Assembly (NCBI RefSeq): GCF_002554795.1
Contig: NZ_PDEQ01000003.1
Location: 372,001 to 436,000, forward strand
Length of the DNA stretch: 64,000 nucleotides
DNA from: Longibacter salinarum
GTDB lineage: Bacteria > Bacteroidota > Rhodothermia > Rhodothermales > Salinibacteraceae
Direction: 5' to 3'
Of the stretch, positions 54,911 to 64,000 are shown piece after piece. The position numbers were made by a program, and so were the translations under genes. Each line of letters starts with the position of its first letter. The first letter of the stretch is position 1. The notes beneath the pieces are model-generated. The model searched no databases. It was given only the letters and a program-made list of their open reading frames with translations, and was not told the origin of the DNA.

Positions 54911-56659
54911 ATGGCAATCTCAACATCCGACGCTGCGGCGTACACATCGAACGTCGACTGGACCTCCGTCGCTGACGGCGTAGAAATCAACGCAAAGGCG
55001 TGGACCGACGAGGCGAAGCAGCTTTTCCCGGAGGAACTGCTGTCGATCATAGCCTCTCTGCATCGAGCGCTGAATTCCGAACGGATGAACCTGCTGAAGG
55101 CTCGAAAGGCGCAGCAGAAGCGCTACGACGAAGGGGCACTGCCAGGGTATCTGCCTGCGGACGAACATCCGGACGCTCACGGAGACTGGCAGGTCGCACC
55201 TCTTCCTGATGACATCCTGCAGCGACGGGTCGAGATCACCGGGCCGGTCAACAACGCGAAGATGGTCATCAACATGCTCAGCCGGAACGAGGACGGGTCG
55301 ATGGCTGATGCGGCGATGCTTGACTTCGAGGACTCGATGAAGCCGGCCTGGACGAATGTGCTTGCCGGAATCCGCAATGTGAAGGAAGCGGCAGAAGGGA
55401 CGCTTTCGTACACGCAGTCCGCGACCAACGGCCGTCCCGCGAAGGATTACAATCTCGACCCGGATGACATGCCGCTCCTGATGGTTCGAATTCGCGGCCT
55501 CCACCTCGACGAATCAAACGTCCACGTGGATGGGGAGCCGGTCTCCGGCGGTCTACTTGACCTGGCCGCTGTTGCCTATCACACGGCTCAAGCGCTCATG
55601 AATCAGGGGAAGACGCCGAAATATTACGTGCCGAAGGTCGAGCATTATCTGGAGGCGCGCTGGTTCAATAAGCTCTTCGTCGGTGTGCAGAAGGCACTCG
55701 GCATCCCGGAAAAGACATTCAAGGCCACGTTCTTAATTGAAACGCTGCCGGCCGCCTTCCAGATGGAAGAGATCCTGTACGAATACCGGGATCACGCGGC
55801 CGGGCTCAACGGTGGTCGCTGGGACAAGATCTTCAGTGATATCAAGGTACTGCGGGAGCACGATGACCGCGTGCTTGCCGACCGCAACTGGATCAACATC
55901 CAGCGTCCGTGGATGGAGATGTACGTCAAGCAACTCATTCGAGTCTGCCACAAACACGGAGCGTTCGGCATGGGGGGCATGGCGCCTCAGACGCCAGGGA
56001 AAACGGAAGACCTGCGCGAAAAGCAAATTGCGGGCGTGGTGGACGACAAAAAATTTGAAGCGTCCATTGGACACGATGGATGCTGGGTCTCCCATCCCTA
56101 CTTCATCGGCCCAGCGATGAAGCCCTTCAAGGAAAAGCTCGATGCTGAGGGCAAGAAGAATCAGCTAGACGTCATTCCAGATATCCCCGAGCAGCCCGAT
56201 CTTCTACCAAAAGGCGGCGTCGGGCCGAAGACCGTGGACGGAATTCGGGTCAACGTTCGCGTTTCCATTGGCTACATGAAGGGCTGGAATTCGGATATCG
56301 GCGCTGTGGCGTGGGACAACCGAATGGAAGACCTCGCGACGTTTGAGATCTCGCGCGCGCAGACGTGGCAGTGGCTCCATCACAGCGTGACCCTGGACGA
56401 TGGGACCGAGGTCACGAAAGAACTCATCCACCGAATCTTTGAGGAGGAGCTCGAAAAGATCGAGGCAGAGGCGCGCGATTTTTTTGCCTCTTACGGGGAG
56501 GATGCCGTCGAAACCCATGTTCAGCGATTTCGGAAGGCAGCGAAGGACGCGGAGCGCATCTTTACGGAAGACGCGATGCGACCCTTCCTCGCCTGCGAGT
56601 CCGAGCTTTTCGGCGTGGACGAGCACAAGGAGCATCTGCTCAAACACTCTGGCTGCTGA
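54911..56659 (+). CDS. aceB: Malate synthase (AceB type)
   Basis: About 582 residues from the ATG at 54911, which has AGGT nearby; an earlier in-frame start at 54821 adds non-homologous residues. It condenses glyoxylate with acetyl-CoA. Landmarks are DAAMLDFEDSMKPAWTNV, MVRIRGLHLDE, TFLIETLPAAFQMEEIL, NGGRWDKIFSDIK, and AWDNRMEDLATFEISRAQTW, containing the catalytic Asp. It is the first gene of the glyoxylate bypass pair; isocitrate lyase follows by 103 bases. Confidence 0.93.
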   Translation: MAISTSDAAAYTSNVDWTSVADGVEINAKAWTDEAKQLFPEELLSIIASLHRALNSERMNLLKARKAQQKRYDEGALPGYLPADEHPDAHGDWQVAPLPDDILQRRVEITGPVNNAKMVINMLSRNEDGSMADAAMLDFEDSMKPAWTNVLAGIRNVKEAAEGTLSYTQSATNGRPAKDYNLDPDDMPLLMVRIRGLHLDESNVHVDGEPVSGGLLDLAAVAYHTAQALMNQGKTPKYYVPKVEHYLEARWFNKLFVGVQKALGIPEKTFKATFLIETLPAAFQMEEILYEYRDHAAGLNGGRWDKIFSDIKVLREHDDRVLADRNWINIQRPWMEMYVKQLIRVCHKHGAFGMGGMAPQTPGKTEDLREKQIAGVVDDKKFEASIGHDGCWVSHPYFIGPAMKPFKEKLDAEGKKNQLDVIPDIPEQPDLLPKGGVGPKTVDGIRVNVRVSIGYMKGWNSDIGAVAWDNRMEDLATFEISRAQTWQWLHHSVTLDDGTEVTKELIHRIFEEELEKIEAEARDFFASYGEDAVETHVQRFRKAAKDAERIFTEDAMRPFLACESELFGVDEHKEHLLKHSGC

Positions 56660-56762
56660 CGCTACGTTCTGCAGCGGTCCCTGCGTCCCGTTCCGTCCGG
56701 ACCGAGGCGGGACGGGGCCATTTTCAGCGGATCGGTCTCAACCATAATCAGAGGGTATCCCG

Positions 56763-58067
56763 ATGGACGTACAAGCGAATGGCACCCCCACGACGGAAGA
56801 ACAAATTGACGCACTGAAGGAAAAGTGGGCAAATGATCCGCGATGGGAGGGGATCAAGCGCCCGTACGACGCAGCGGACGTCGTCCGTCTGCGCGGATCG
56901 TTTAACATCAAGCATACACTGGCCGAAATGGGTGCAGCGCGCCTATGGCAACTCCTCCACGATGAGGAATACGTCAACGCGCTCGGGGCCCTGACCGGGA
57001 ATCAGGCGATGCAACAGGTCAAAGCCGGTCTTAAGGCCATCTACCTGAGTGGGTGGCAGGTGGCCGCGGACGCGAACCTGAGTCGCCAGATGTATCCGGA
57101 TCAGAGTCTGTACGCCTCGAACAGCGTTCCTGACGTGATCCGGCGGATCAACAATACGTTGAAGCGGGCCGACGAGCTGCATCACGCGGAAGGGGACGAC
57201 TCTACGTATTGGATGGCGCCGATCGTTGCGGATGCGGAAGCCGGTCATGGAGGGGTGCTCCACGCCTTCGAGTTGATGAAGTCCATGATTGAAGCGGGCG
57301 CTGCTGGCGTGCACTTCGAGGATCAGCTCGCGGCAGAGAAGAAGTGTGGACACCTCGGCGGCAAAGTTCTCGTCCCGACACAGCAGTTCGAGCAGGTGCT
57401 CATCGCGGCCCGCCTTGCGGCGGATGTGATGGATGTGCCGACGCTCCTCATTGCCCGGACGGATGCGGACTCTGCTCAGCTTTTGACCAGCGACGTCGAC
57501 CCGCGTGATCGCACGTTTATTAAGAGCAAGGACCGGACGAGCGAAGGTTTCTATCGGGTGAATGCGGGTCTGGACCTGGCGATCAACCGGAGCCTGAGCT
57601 ATGCGCCGTATGCTGATCTACTGTGGTTTGAAACCTCCAAACCGAATCTCGAGGAGGCGAAGACGTTTGCAGAGGCGATTCACAAAGAGTACCCGAATAA
57701 GATGCTGGCGTACAACTGCTCGCCATCATTCAACTGGCGCGCCCATCTCAACGACGACGAGATCGCCGCATTCCAGCGCGAGATTGGCGAAATGGGATAC
57801 AAGTTCCAGTTCGTCACGCTGGCCGGTTTCCATTCCTTGAACTTCAGCATGTTCAACCTCGCAGAGGGATATCGTGACCGAGGCATGGCCGCGTATTCCG
57901 AGTTGCAGCAGGCGGAGTTTGATGCGGAGGAACGGGGCTACACTGCGACGAAGCACCAGCGCGAGGTCGGCACTGGGTACTTCGACGAGGTCAAAAACGT
58001 GATCACGGATGGCACGTCGTCGACAGGGGCGATGGAGGGCTCGACCGAGTCTGCACAGTTCGCGTGA
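56763..58067 (+). CDS. aceA: Isocitrate lyase
   Basis: A 434-residue enzyme that splits isocitrate into succinate and glyoxylate. The signature [14 protein letters not shown] with the catalytic Cys is intact, with [10 protein letters not shown]-like [43 protein letters not shown] and YNCSPSFNW also visible. An AGAGGG precedes the ATG. It forms a unit with aceB and is likely under the RamB-like regulator. A strong terminator follows. Confidence 0.97.
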   Translation: MDVQANGTPTTEEQIDALKEKWANDPRWEGIKRPYDAADVVRLRGSFNIKHTLAEMGAARLWQLLHDEEYVNALGALTGNQAMQQVKAGLKAIYLSGWQVAADANLSRQMYPDQSLYASNSVPDVIRRINNTLKRADELHHAEGDDSTYWMAPIVADAEAGHGGVLHAFELMKSMIEAGAAGVHFEDQLAAEKKCGHLGGKVLVPTQQFEQVLIAARLAADVMDVPTLLIARTDADSAQLLTSDVDPRDRTFIKSKDRTSEGFYRVNAGLDLAINRSLSYAPYADLLWFETSKPNLEEAKTFAEAIHKEYPNKMLAYNCSPSFNWRAHLNDDEIAAFQREIGEMGYKFQFVTLAGFHSLNFSMFNLAEGYRDRGMAAYSELQQAEFDAEERGYTATKHQREVGTGYFDEVKNVITDGTSSTGAMEGSTESAQFA

Positions 58068-58104
58068 TCGATCTACCCCTCACTCACCATCGATGAGCGG
58101 TCGT

Positions 58105-58138
58105 AGAGCGGCAGGCTTCGGGCCTGTCGCTCTTTTTT
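58105..58138 (+). terminator. Rho-independent terminator after aceA
   Basis: AGAGCGGCAGGC pairs with GGCCTGTCGCTCT (with minor mismatch) around a TTCG loop and is followed by TTTTTTG. It lies 38 bases beyond the aceA stop. The remaining gap to 58382 shows nothing else. Confidence 0.93.
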
Positions 58139-58381
58139 GTACAGCGGGTTGTTACGGCCATCAGGATCTGGGCGTACGCACAATGCCGGCGTCCACTCGG
58201 GGTCGAGCATGTCCGCCTCAGAAAGAAGGCGCCTGTACGACCTGATCGACACGGGAAACGGCGGGTGGCCGATATATCACAAGTGAGTGTTACTTTCCTG
58301 CAGTCATGAGCGGCTGAAGAAGTGCACGCTCGGTCCCACAGAGTGATGCTACCGTCCCCGTTTCGTAGTAGGATCAAATTC

Positions 58382-59206
58382 ATGACCGTATCGACGCGCT
58401 TTGCCTGGCTACTTCTCGCGCTTGGAGCTCTATTGATCGCCGAACCCTATGTCGCATCCGCTCAGGGGCGTGGGCGCGGCCCGACGTCCGGGCGACCTGG
58501 TACGGCGGAATGGTGGTCGCCTCGACCGTATGCTCAGAAGGGATATGAACCCCGGCGCGCTGTTCGAAAAGATGCGCCTCCTTTCTGTCGCAATCGCCAG
58601 GGGCATCCCGTGCACGGCTGGCGTTGGTGCATCGAGAAAGGATTCGTTCGTCCGGAGGCCCGGCACGCCTGGCGCCCGTATCAGCCGAGCCGGGTTGTGG
58701 TCGTGCGGAAGCGACCGCGAATGGTCGTGCGTCCGCGTGTCGTCTTTCGCGCGGATATCATTGTCGATGTCCTCGGCATCGAACTGTATCGCAACGTGCT
58801 CGACTGGGGGCAGCGGTCTGGGTACCGTGGCGATCCCGTTGCGCGGTGGGTACCGTATGGTCGTCGAGGGTGGGTGCTACAGGTGAGCCAGGAAGGTTTT
58901 CCGCTTGCCGAGCTTATTGATCACAATGGTGATCGCCGCATCGACGATGTCTGGGTCTACGAGCCTGATCGTCTGCATCGCGACCGACAGCGTGACCGAC
59001 GGTACCATGATCGCTACGACGACCGCTACGATGACGACGACCGCTTCGAACGTGAGCGCGAGTGGCGAGAAGAGCGTCGTGAACGTCGCGAAGAGAGACG
59101 TGAGCGGCGTCGGGAAGAAGACGAGGACCGACGCGAACGCCAGCGCGACCGCGACGAGGATTACGAAGAGGACCGCTGGGACGACCGCGACAGTTGGCAG
59201 AGCTGA
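58382..59206 (+). CDS. Exported protein with EF-hand-like loop and highly charged tail
   Basis: About 274 residues from the ATG at 58382. The signal peptide (FAWLLLALGALLIAEPYVAS) ends near ASAQ. A basic, Pro/Arg-rich domain follows, with two Cys at PFCRNRQGHPVHGWRWC. A short beta-rich part ends in IDHNGDRRIDDVWVYE, an Asp-x-Asn-Gly-Asp loop like EF-hand or dockerin calcium sites. The last ~75 residues are an Arg/Asp/Glu repeat region that probably forms a long charged helix or disorder. The family is unknown; it is likely periplasmic or surface-exposed. Confidence 0.65.
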   Translation: MTVSTRFAWLLLALGALLIAEPYVASAQGRGRGPTSGRPGTAEWWSPRPYAQKGYEPRRAVRKDAPPFCRNRQGHPVHGWRWCIEKGFVRPEARHAWRPYQPSRVVVVRKRPRMVVRPRVVFRADIIVDVLGIELYRNVLDWGQRSGYRGDPVARWVPYGRRGWVLQVSQEGFPLAELIDHNGDRRIDDVWVYEPDRLHRDRQRDRRYHDRYDDRYDDDDRFEREREWREERRERREERRERRREEDEDRRERQRDRDEDYEEDRWDDRDSWQS

Positions 59207-59263
59207 ACTGGCCGACCGTCGCGGCGCTTTTTTAAGCGAGCGCGTACCGTCGTAGACGATCGA

Positions 59264-59578
59264 TTAGTGCAGCAGATCAGCGAGCAGGATCAGCGGAATA
59301 CCGAATGAGCCGAGGAGAAGGGCTGTCAGACACCAGGCGGCGTATGGCGTGAGCAAACCGCGCCACCACAGGGTCCAGCGCAGTTGTAGCATCGGCCAGT
59401 TCGCGACGTGACAAAAGAGGAAGAGAAGGGCGAAGAGAAGGGCCTCGCTCTCGTCTGAGACCGCGAAAATCTTGATGATCGGGACGCTGATGATGAAGAG
59501 TCCGATGAACCCGGTCGAGAGCATCAAGGAACCGAGATGGTCCTGAAAAAGATCGCCGGCACTGATCGGTCTAGGCAT
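59264..59578 (-). CDS. Small membrane protein, three predicted helices
   Basis: A 104-residue protein of unknown family. Hydrophobic segments are at MLSTGFIGLFIISVPIIKIF, LLFALLFLFCHVANWPML and TPYAAWCLTALLLGSFGIPL, with a LLADLLH end. The ATG at 59578 is clear. It lies convergent to the preceding exported protein and divergent from the OmpA-like gene, so it is probably a single-gene inner-membrane protein. Confidence 0.6.
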   Translation of the reverse strand: MPRPISAGDLFQDHLGSLMLSTGFIGLFIISVPIIKIFAVSDESEALLFALLFLFCHVANWPMLQLRWTLWWRGLLTPYAAWCLTALLLGSFGIPLILLADLLH

Positions 59579-59827
59579 AGGACAGCAGAATGGTGGCGTG
59601 GGGGTCCGGCGAACGGCATGGAATATCCGTGCAAACGGTACGCCGGAGTTTTGTACGAAGTTGCCTGGAGGTGGCGATCAATCGTGGTCTGTGTGGAGAC
59701 CGTTTCAATCTGTATGAGGGGTTGATCCGGAGATGATATCGGCTCATATTAATACGTGCGTCTGAACGCGGGTTCTGTACTCGTTTTCTACGCCCCCATT
59801 CACCCGTTTCATCTTCCGCGCCGCATC

Positions 59828-60520
59828 GTGACTGTTTCTTGCTGTCATCTCCGCTCGTTCACCGCACTACGCCTCCCGGTGCTTCTATTCGTTTTTGCCG
59901 GTGTCTGGGTAGGATGCTCCGGCACTCAGTCCACGAGCCAGTACGGGGCTCAAACCGATGTGTCATCCGAGGTCGAACGCTTGGAGGAGGAGAATGCTGC
60001 GCTTCGCCAGGATCTGATTGATGCCCGGCGTCGGGCGAACTCCGGCGTGATGCGCAGAGGGGAAACCGTCGAAGTGCTGTCTACAGATCTGTACTTCGAA
60101 AGTGGCAGCGCGCAGTTGACATCGGAGGGCGTGGAAAAGTTAAAAAGCGTTGCTGCAACCCTGAAGCGAGAGTACCCGAATCGTGTGGTCCGTGTTGAGG
60201 GGTACACCGACGATCAACCCATTGGCGATAAGCTCAAGTCTAAATTTCCGAGCAATTGGGAATTGTCGGCGGGTCGTGCCGCGGCTGTGGTTCGGCATCT
60301 ACAGTGGACCCACAATCTTTCGCCGGAGCGCTTCGAAGTTGTCGGCTTTGGCCCGTATCAACCCCTCGCGACCAATGAGACCGCCGACGGTCGACGTCAG
60401 AATCGTCGGGTGCGGATCGCCGTGCTGCCTGGTGACGACCCAGATGCTGTTGACGCGACGGAGAGCATAAGCGGTCCCCGTATGCAGGACCGCCGCGGAA
60501 ATGCGCGAAAGGGATTTTAG
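59828..60520 (+). CDS. OmpA-family peptidoglycan-binding lipoprotein
   Basis: About 230 residues from the GTG at 59828, which best fits a lipoprotein signal (ALRLPVLLFVFAGVWVGCSG); a GTG at 59756 is the longer alternative. A coiled segment (EVERLEEENAALRQDLIDAR) follows, then an OmpA/MotB domain with TDLYFESGSAQLTSEGVEKL, RVEGYTDDQPIGD, LSAGRAAAVVRHL and ADGRRQNRRVRIAV. It should anchor the outer membrane to peptidoglycan. A free-standing hydrophilic tail closes the protein. Confidence 0.85.
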   Translation: MTVSCCHLRSFTALRLPVLLFVFAGVWVGCSGTQSTSQYGAQTDVSSEVERLEEENAALRQDLIDARRRANSGVMRRGETVEVLSTDLYFESGSAQLTSEGVEKLKSVAATLKREYPNRVVRVEGYTDDQPIGDKLKSKFPSNWELSAGRAAAVVRHLQWTHNLSPERFEVVGFGPYQPLATNETADGRRQNRRVRIAVLPGDDPDAVDATESISGPRMQDRRGNARKGF

Positions 60521-60623
60521 ATCGTCCCCCCGGAATGCTGTCGTTGTTTGATGGTCCCGGTGATGAAATCAACCACCGGCGGAAAGCAGAACGCCCGTTC
60601 GCTTCATCCGAGTCCGTTATCTG

Positions 60624-61727
60624 TCAGGCCTCCCAGTTGCCTTCGGCAACCTCTCGGGCGGCCTGAGCAGTGATGCGGATCATCGGGCCGAGCGCGGCGA
60701 ACCGCTCATCCTTGGTCTGTCCGCGTTTGTACCGTATGTAGATTTGTGCGACGATCACGGTGAGGCGGAAGAGGCCGAGTGCATGGTAGAACCGAATGTT
60801 GCTCACGTCTCGGCCGCTGCGAGATGCGTAGCGGCGTACGAGTTCGGACCGGGAGGGAAATCGCTCGTCTACGGGCATCGTCGCAAACTTTTGAAACGGA
60901 GCCGGGTCCGTGGGCTGGATCCAGTAGGTGAGAAGTGCTCCAAGGTCGCTTAGCGGATCGCCCAGGGTGCACATGTCCCAGTCGAACACGGCCACGGGAG
61001 TGCCGGGGTCGTTCGGGGTCAGCATCAGGTTGTCGAGCTTGTAGTCGTTGTGGACAAGGGACGCCCGGTTGGAGTCTGGTCGATTCTCGCAGAGCCAATC
61101 ATACACCTCGTTCATCGATCCGACATTCTCGTCTTTCGCCGCATTCCAGCGCTCGTACCAGCCTTCGATCTGTCGGTCGATGAACCCGTCCGGTCGCCCC
61201 AGATCTTCCAGCCCGATGGACTCGTAGTCGACCGCATGGAGATCAGCGAGTGCGTCGATTAGCGCGTGGGACATTCGCTGCGGCGCGTCATCAAGGTTAC
61301 GATACGCATCCGGCATCGTATCGCGGACGACCACGCCTTGACGTCGCTCCATGACGAAGAATTCCGACCCGATGAGGGATGGGTCGCCGCAGTAAACCAG
61401 AGCCTCGGGGGCCAGGTCGTATGCCTGGTGAAGCTTTGAGAGCACCGAGTACTCGCGGTGCATGTCGTGAGCATTCTCCGCAACAGGGCCGAGCGGCGGA
61501 CGCCGGAGGACGAGCTCGTTTTCGCCGTAATCGAGCAAGTACGTTAGGTTGGCTTTTCCCCCACCAAACTGACGAACGGTCGGAATGCCACTGGTTATCT
61601 CCAGACGATCGTTCAGAAATTCGGCGACAGCGTGAATGTCGAAGGACTCGTCCTCACGCACGTCGATGATCTGTTCAGAAGGGTCCGGCACGGGAGATTT
61701 GTTGGTCAATGGAGGGGGAGCGGTCAC
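60624..61727 (-). CDS. APH-type phosphotransferase (ACAD10/11-associated family)
   Basis: A 367-residue kinase-fold protein starting with a GTG at 61727. Landmarks are RQFGGGKANLTYLLDYGENE, LVLRRPPLGP, VHNDYKLDNLML (H-x-D-x4-N catalytic motif) and FDWDMCTLGDPLSDL. This is the family found fused or linked to acyl-CoA dehydrogenases, which is thought to phosphorylate hydroxylated fatty acids. No acyl-CoA dehydrogenase gene is adjacent. It is probably a metabolic kinase rather than an antibiotic resistance enzyme. Confidence 0.85.
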   Translation of the reverse strand: MTAPPPLTNKSPVPDPSEQIIDVREDESFDIHAVAEFLNDRLEITSGIPTVRQFGGGKANLTYLLDYGENELVLRRPPLGPVAENAHDMHREYSVLSKLHQAYDLAPEALVYCGDPSLIGSEFFVMERRQGVVVRDTMPDAYRNLDDAPQRMSHALIDALADLHAVDYESIGLEDLGRPDGFIDRQIEGWYERWNAAKDENVGSMNEVYDWLCENRPDSNRASLVHNDYKLDNLMLTPNDPGTPVAVFDWDMCTLGDPLSDLGALLTYWIQPTDPAPFQKFATMPVDERFPSRSELVRRYASRSGRDVSNIRFYHALGLFRLTVIVAQIYIRYKRGQTKDERFAALGPMIRITAQAAREVAEGNWEA

Positions 61728-61809
61728 ACGTCAATGATAGGGTTCTCCGACGAAAGTGCCAATCGTTCCGGTGAGGTGAACTCGGGCTCATGAAAGAAGG
61801 CGTTTACGT

Positions 61810-61881
61810 ATAAAAACGAAGGCGCCCCATCCATGACGACCGGTTCCCTTGTGTCGGTATCGACCGTCATGCATGGGGCGC
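61810..61881 (-). terminator. Long-stem terminator downstream of adh
   Basis: A 17-bp stem with a single mismatch, GCGCCCCATCCATGACG (61822-61838) with CGTCATGCATGGGGCGC (61865-61881), encloses a 26-base loop. On the minus strand it is followed by TTCGTTTTTA. It lies 23 bases beyond the adh stop. Confidence 0.75.
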
Positions 61882-61903
61882 TCTGTACAAACGCCTGTCC
61901 TCG

Positions 61904-62923
61904 TTAGCCTTCCGGAACGAGCACGACGCGGAATCGGGCCTCGTTATTGATCATTCGATCGTATGCTTCGGCTGCCTCTGTGAGAGGAAACGTCTCGATC
62001 ATCGGGGCCACGTCGTTCAGCGCGCTAAAGTCGAGCGTATCCTCCGAGTCGTCCGCGGAGCCCGATGGCCAGCCCTGGATCGATTTTCGACCCATGATCA
62101 GTTGCATGGGGGATATCTCGATCGGATCTGCCGTTGCGGCGACCACCATCAGTTTGCCGTCGCGCGCGAGTCCGTCAGCAACGTCTGTAATCGCCTGCGA
62201 GCTGGGCGCCGTGGCGAGAATGACATCGGCTCCCCCGAGGGCCTGAAGCTGCTCGGCCGTGTCTCCACTCGTCGTGTCGATGAAGTGGTGGGCACCGAGT
62301 TTGTGCGCGAGATCTTTCTTGTCGGTGCCGCGCGACAGGGCGATGACTTCGCAGCCAAAGCTCGCGGCATACTGGATTCCCAGGTGCCCGAGTCCACCAA
62401 CGCCCTGAACGGCCACCCGTGCGCCGGGTGTGAGACCGCTGTTGCGGAGTGCGTTGAAGGTCGTAATGCCCGCACACAGGAGGGGGGCCGCCTCATCGAA
62501 GTTCAAATCGTCGGGCATGCGTGCGACAGCTTCCGCCGGGGCACACATGTACTCGGCATAGCCGCCGTCGAACGAGATGCCTGTGACTTTTCCATTCTGG
62601 CAGTTAACGAAGTCACCATCGCGGCATGCCGGACAGGTGAAGTCATGGCCACCGTGCCAGCCGACGCCGACGCGGTCACCTTCCGCCCACATCTCGACAC
62701 CGTCGCCGACGGCATCGACAATGCCGGTCACTTCGTGGCCCGGAACGCGAGGATACTCCAGTCCGGGAAACGTGCCCTCCTTCACGAAGGCGTCACTGTG
62801 ACAGATGCCGCATGCCTTCACGTTGATGCGTACCTCGCCGGGACCGGGCTCGGGTACGTCGAGCTCGACAACCTGAAGATCACCACCGGCTTCTTGAACC
62901 TGTACCGCTTTCATTTTGGCCAT
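61904..62923 (-). CDS. Zinc-dependent alcohol dehydrogenase (AdhP-like)
   Basis: A 339-residue medium-chain dehydrogenase. The catalytic zinc ligands are in KACGICHSDAF and PGHEVTGIV. The structural zinc cysteines are in FTCPACRDGDFVNCQNG. The Rossmann motif is VQGVGGLGHLGIQYA. It oxidises primary or short-chain alcohols with NAD(P). The protein starts at the ATG at 62923. Its neighbours do not indicate a specific pathway. Confidence 0.93.
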   Translation of the reverse strand: MAKMKAVQVQEAGGDLQVVELDVPEPGPGEVRINVKACGICHSDAFVKEGTFPGLEYPRVPGHEVTGIVDAVGDGVEMWAEGDRVGVGWHGGHDFTCPACRDGDFVNCQNGKVTGISFDGGYAEYMCAPAEAVARMPDDLNFDEAAPLLCAGITTFNALRNSGLTPGARVAVQGVGGLGHLGIQYAASFGCEVIALSRGTDKKDLAHKLGAHHFIDTTSGDTAEQLQALGGADVILATAPSSQAITDVADGLARDGKLMVVAATADPIEISPMQLIMGRKSIQGWPSGSADDSEDTLDFSALNDVAPMIETFPLTEAAEAYDRMINNEARFRVVLVPEG

Positions 62924-63235
62924 AAGCTTTTACATAGATGTGCTGATGATAAACGCGGTTGTATGCGAGAACCGAGATGTGAGCGAGGCGGTCCCTTTCG
63001 TATCACTTTGTTTCGATTCGTTCAGAATCCTGTGATGGAATCCTGACGCGCTGAAGCTACTGCTCGGATGGGTCCAAAGGAGCATGCGCACTTTCAGGCA
63101 TAAATGGATGTTGCTTCCACCAATTCGGCGTTCCACACGTCATCTGTTTGATTCTGGTCTGGTCGCCCTGAGAGACGGGCACGTCTTCAGAGTCGCCCGA
63201 TCCCCCATTCACCGCCCCGCGTGTTTCTGCATAAT
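62924..63235. promoter_or_regulatory. Divergent intergenic region between adh and the ABC exporter
   Basis: A 312-base gap that must hold both promoters. I see no supportable gene, no clear -35/-10 and no inverted repeat that stands out. Confidence 0.35.
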
Positions 63236-64000
63236 ATGGCGCTGTCATCTGCTTCCATTCGCGAAGGACTCCGCCGTCTAACGTACGTCCCGGACGCGCT
63301 TCGTCTCGTGTGGGCATCCGCCAAAGGATGGACGGCGGGATGGTCGGTTCTCCTCGTGCTACGCGGTATCATTCCTGCGGCGACCGTCTATCTAACGAAG
63401 CTGGTCGTTGATGCGGCCGATGCCGCGATCGGGCAGGGGCTCGGCTGGGAAACCGCGCAGCCGGTCGTGGTGCTGGCAGCGCTGATGGCCGCGCTCATGC
63501 TCCTGCAGGAATTGCTGGGGGGATTGACGACGTGGGTCCAGACCGCTCAGTCGGAGTCACTGACGGATTTTGTGAAGGCGAAAGTTCACGAGAAGGCCGG
63601 GTCCGTCGACCTCGCCTTTTTCGAAAGCCCGGACTACTTCGACCTGATGTCGCGGGCTAATGAGGAGGCGAGTAGCCGCACCCTCTCGCTGTTGCAGAAT
63701 ATTGGTGCGATGGTGCAGAACGGCATCACGCTGGCCGGTGTCGCCATCATCCTGATTCCATACGGCCTCTGGATTCCGATCGCTCTTCTCCTGAGCACGT
63801 TGCCTGCACTCTGGGTCGTCGTGCGCCACAAGCGGATCTACCATCAGTGGTGGAGCGACACGACGGAGGATCGGCGATGGGCGCAGTACTTCGACCGCCT
63901 ACTGACGTATCCGCAACCTGCACCTGAGGTCAGGCAGTTCGAGCTTGCACCCGCCATTCGGAGAGCGTATATCTCGCTCCGAAAAATGCTGCGCGAGAGC
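63236..64000 (+). CDS. ABC transporter transmembrane subunit, 3' part outside window
   Basis: The 255 codons from the ATG at 63236 run open to the window edge. The product has the membrane-domain plan of a type IV ABC exporter: WSVLLVLRGIIPAATVYLTK, LAALMAALMLLQELLGGLTT, and the coupling-helix-like FFESPDYFDLMSRANEEAS, followed by a helix with GVAIILIPYGLWIPIALLL. The ATP-binding domain would lie beyond 64000. It resembles half-transporters for peptides or lipids; the substrate is unknown. Confidence 0.82.
   Translation, partial: MALSSASIREGLRRLTYVPDALRLVWASAKGWTAGWSVLLVLRGIIPAATVYLTKLVVDAADAAIGQGLGWETAQPVVVLAALMAALMLLQELLGGLTTWVQTAQSESLTDFVKAKVHEKAGSVDLAFFESPDYFDLMSRANEEASSRTLSLLQNIGAMVQNGITLAGVAIILIPYGLWIPIALLLSTLPALWVVVRHKRIYHQWWSDTTEDRRWAQYFDRLLTYPQPAPEVRQFELAPAIRRAYISLRKMLRES

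Noticed and set aside
60624-61727. Possible aminoglycoside resistance kinase
   Set aside because: Although it has the APH fold, the sequence (GGGKANLTYLL and FDWDMCTLGDPLSDL) matches the metabolic ACAD10/11-associated family, and no resistance or mobile context is present.
63057-63317. 86-codon minus-strand frame before the ABC exporter gene
   Set aside because: It overlaps the start of the clearly coding ABC transporter on the opposite strand and has no family features.

Overview
The window looks like a chromosomal segment of a member of the Rhodothermota/Bacteroidota, probably a Salinibacter-like or other salt-adapted Rhodothermia. The evidence is a moderately high GC content, acidic Asp/Glu-rich proteins, few strong Shine-Dalgarno sequences, a TopA with several C-terminal Gly-Arg-Tyr-Gly-Pro-Tyr repeats and a Lys-rich tail, and a mix of Bacteroidota-type and eukaryote-like signalling genes. 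The taxon is an inference. I see no rRNA, tRNA, CRISPR array, insertion sequence or prophage.

Layout. 1-6.2 kb: Fe-S cluster assembly operon sufB-C-D-S-E on the minus strand (sufE cut by the window edge), with a divergent sufA. 6.3-8.3 kb: small membrane protein, two tandem DUF192 proteins and a GNAT acetyltransferase. 8.34-8.59 kb: a compact structured repeat element with 13-bp inverted ends. 8.6-13.8 kb: a HemW-like protein that lacks its radical-SAM cysteines, a pore-less voltage-sensor-like membrane protein, NurA nuclease with a stand-alone HAS-barrel protein, and a small outer-membrane protein. 14-28.5 kb: housekeeping genes (glutaryl-CoA dehydrogenase, Dps, TopA, RsgA, Lon, a membrane-anchored ACT protein, a LytTR two-component pair, an RluA-type pseudouridine synthase). 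28.5-33.3 kb: haem genes hemF, a divergent ferrochelatase, a methyltransferase and hemL. 33.8-40.4 kb: a minus-strand Ser/Thr phosphorylation cassette (kinase with WD40 propeller, exported FHA protein, exported sensor-like protein, PP2C phosphatase). 41-45.3 kb: HAD phosphatase, groEL/groES and an unknown gene. 45.5-51.8 kb: outer-membrane barrel protein, a lipoprotein with HipA/Fam20-like kinase motifs, and an Npt-type transporter fused to HEAT repeats. 52.1-58.1 kb: S24-type repressor, then a RamB/ScfR-like regulator divergent from malate synthase and isocitrate lyase (glyoxylate bypass). 58.4-64 kb: envelope proteins, an APH-type phosphotransferase, a zinc alcohol dehydrogenase and the start of an ABC exporter.

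Functional links. Suf builds Fe-S clusters. The haem genes make and may traffic haem. RamB-like control of aceB-aceA fits growth on acetate or fatty acids, as does the glutaryl-CoA dehydrogenase. The kinase/FHA/PP2C set forms a plausible reversible threonine phosphorylation circuit. The most unusual items are the envelope kinase-like lipoprotein beside a BamA-like barrel, the haem proteins lacking canonical catalytic residues, the NurA/solo-HAS-barrel pair, the AGCGAA half-site cluster at the glyoxylate promoter, and the 253-bp inverted-repeat element. All positions were read by eye and no database search was run.
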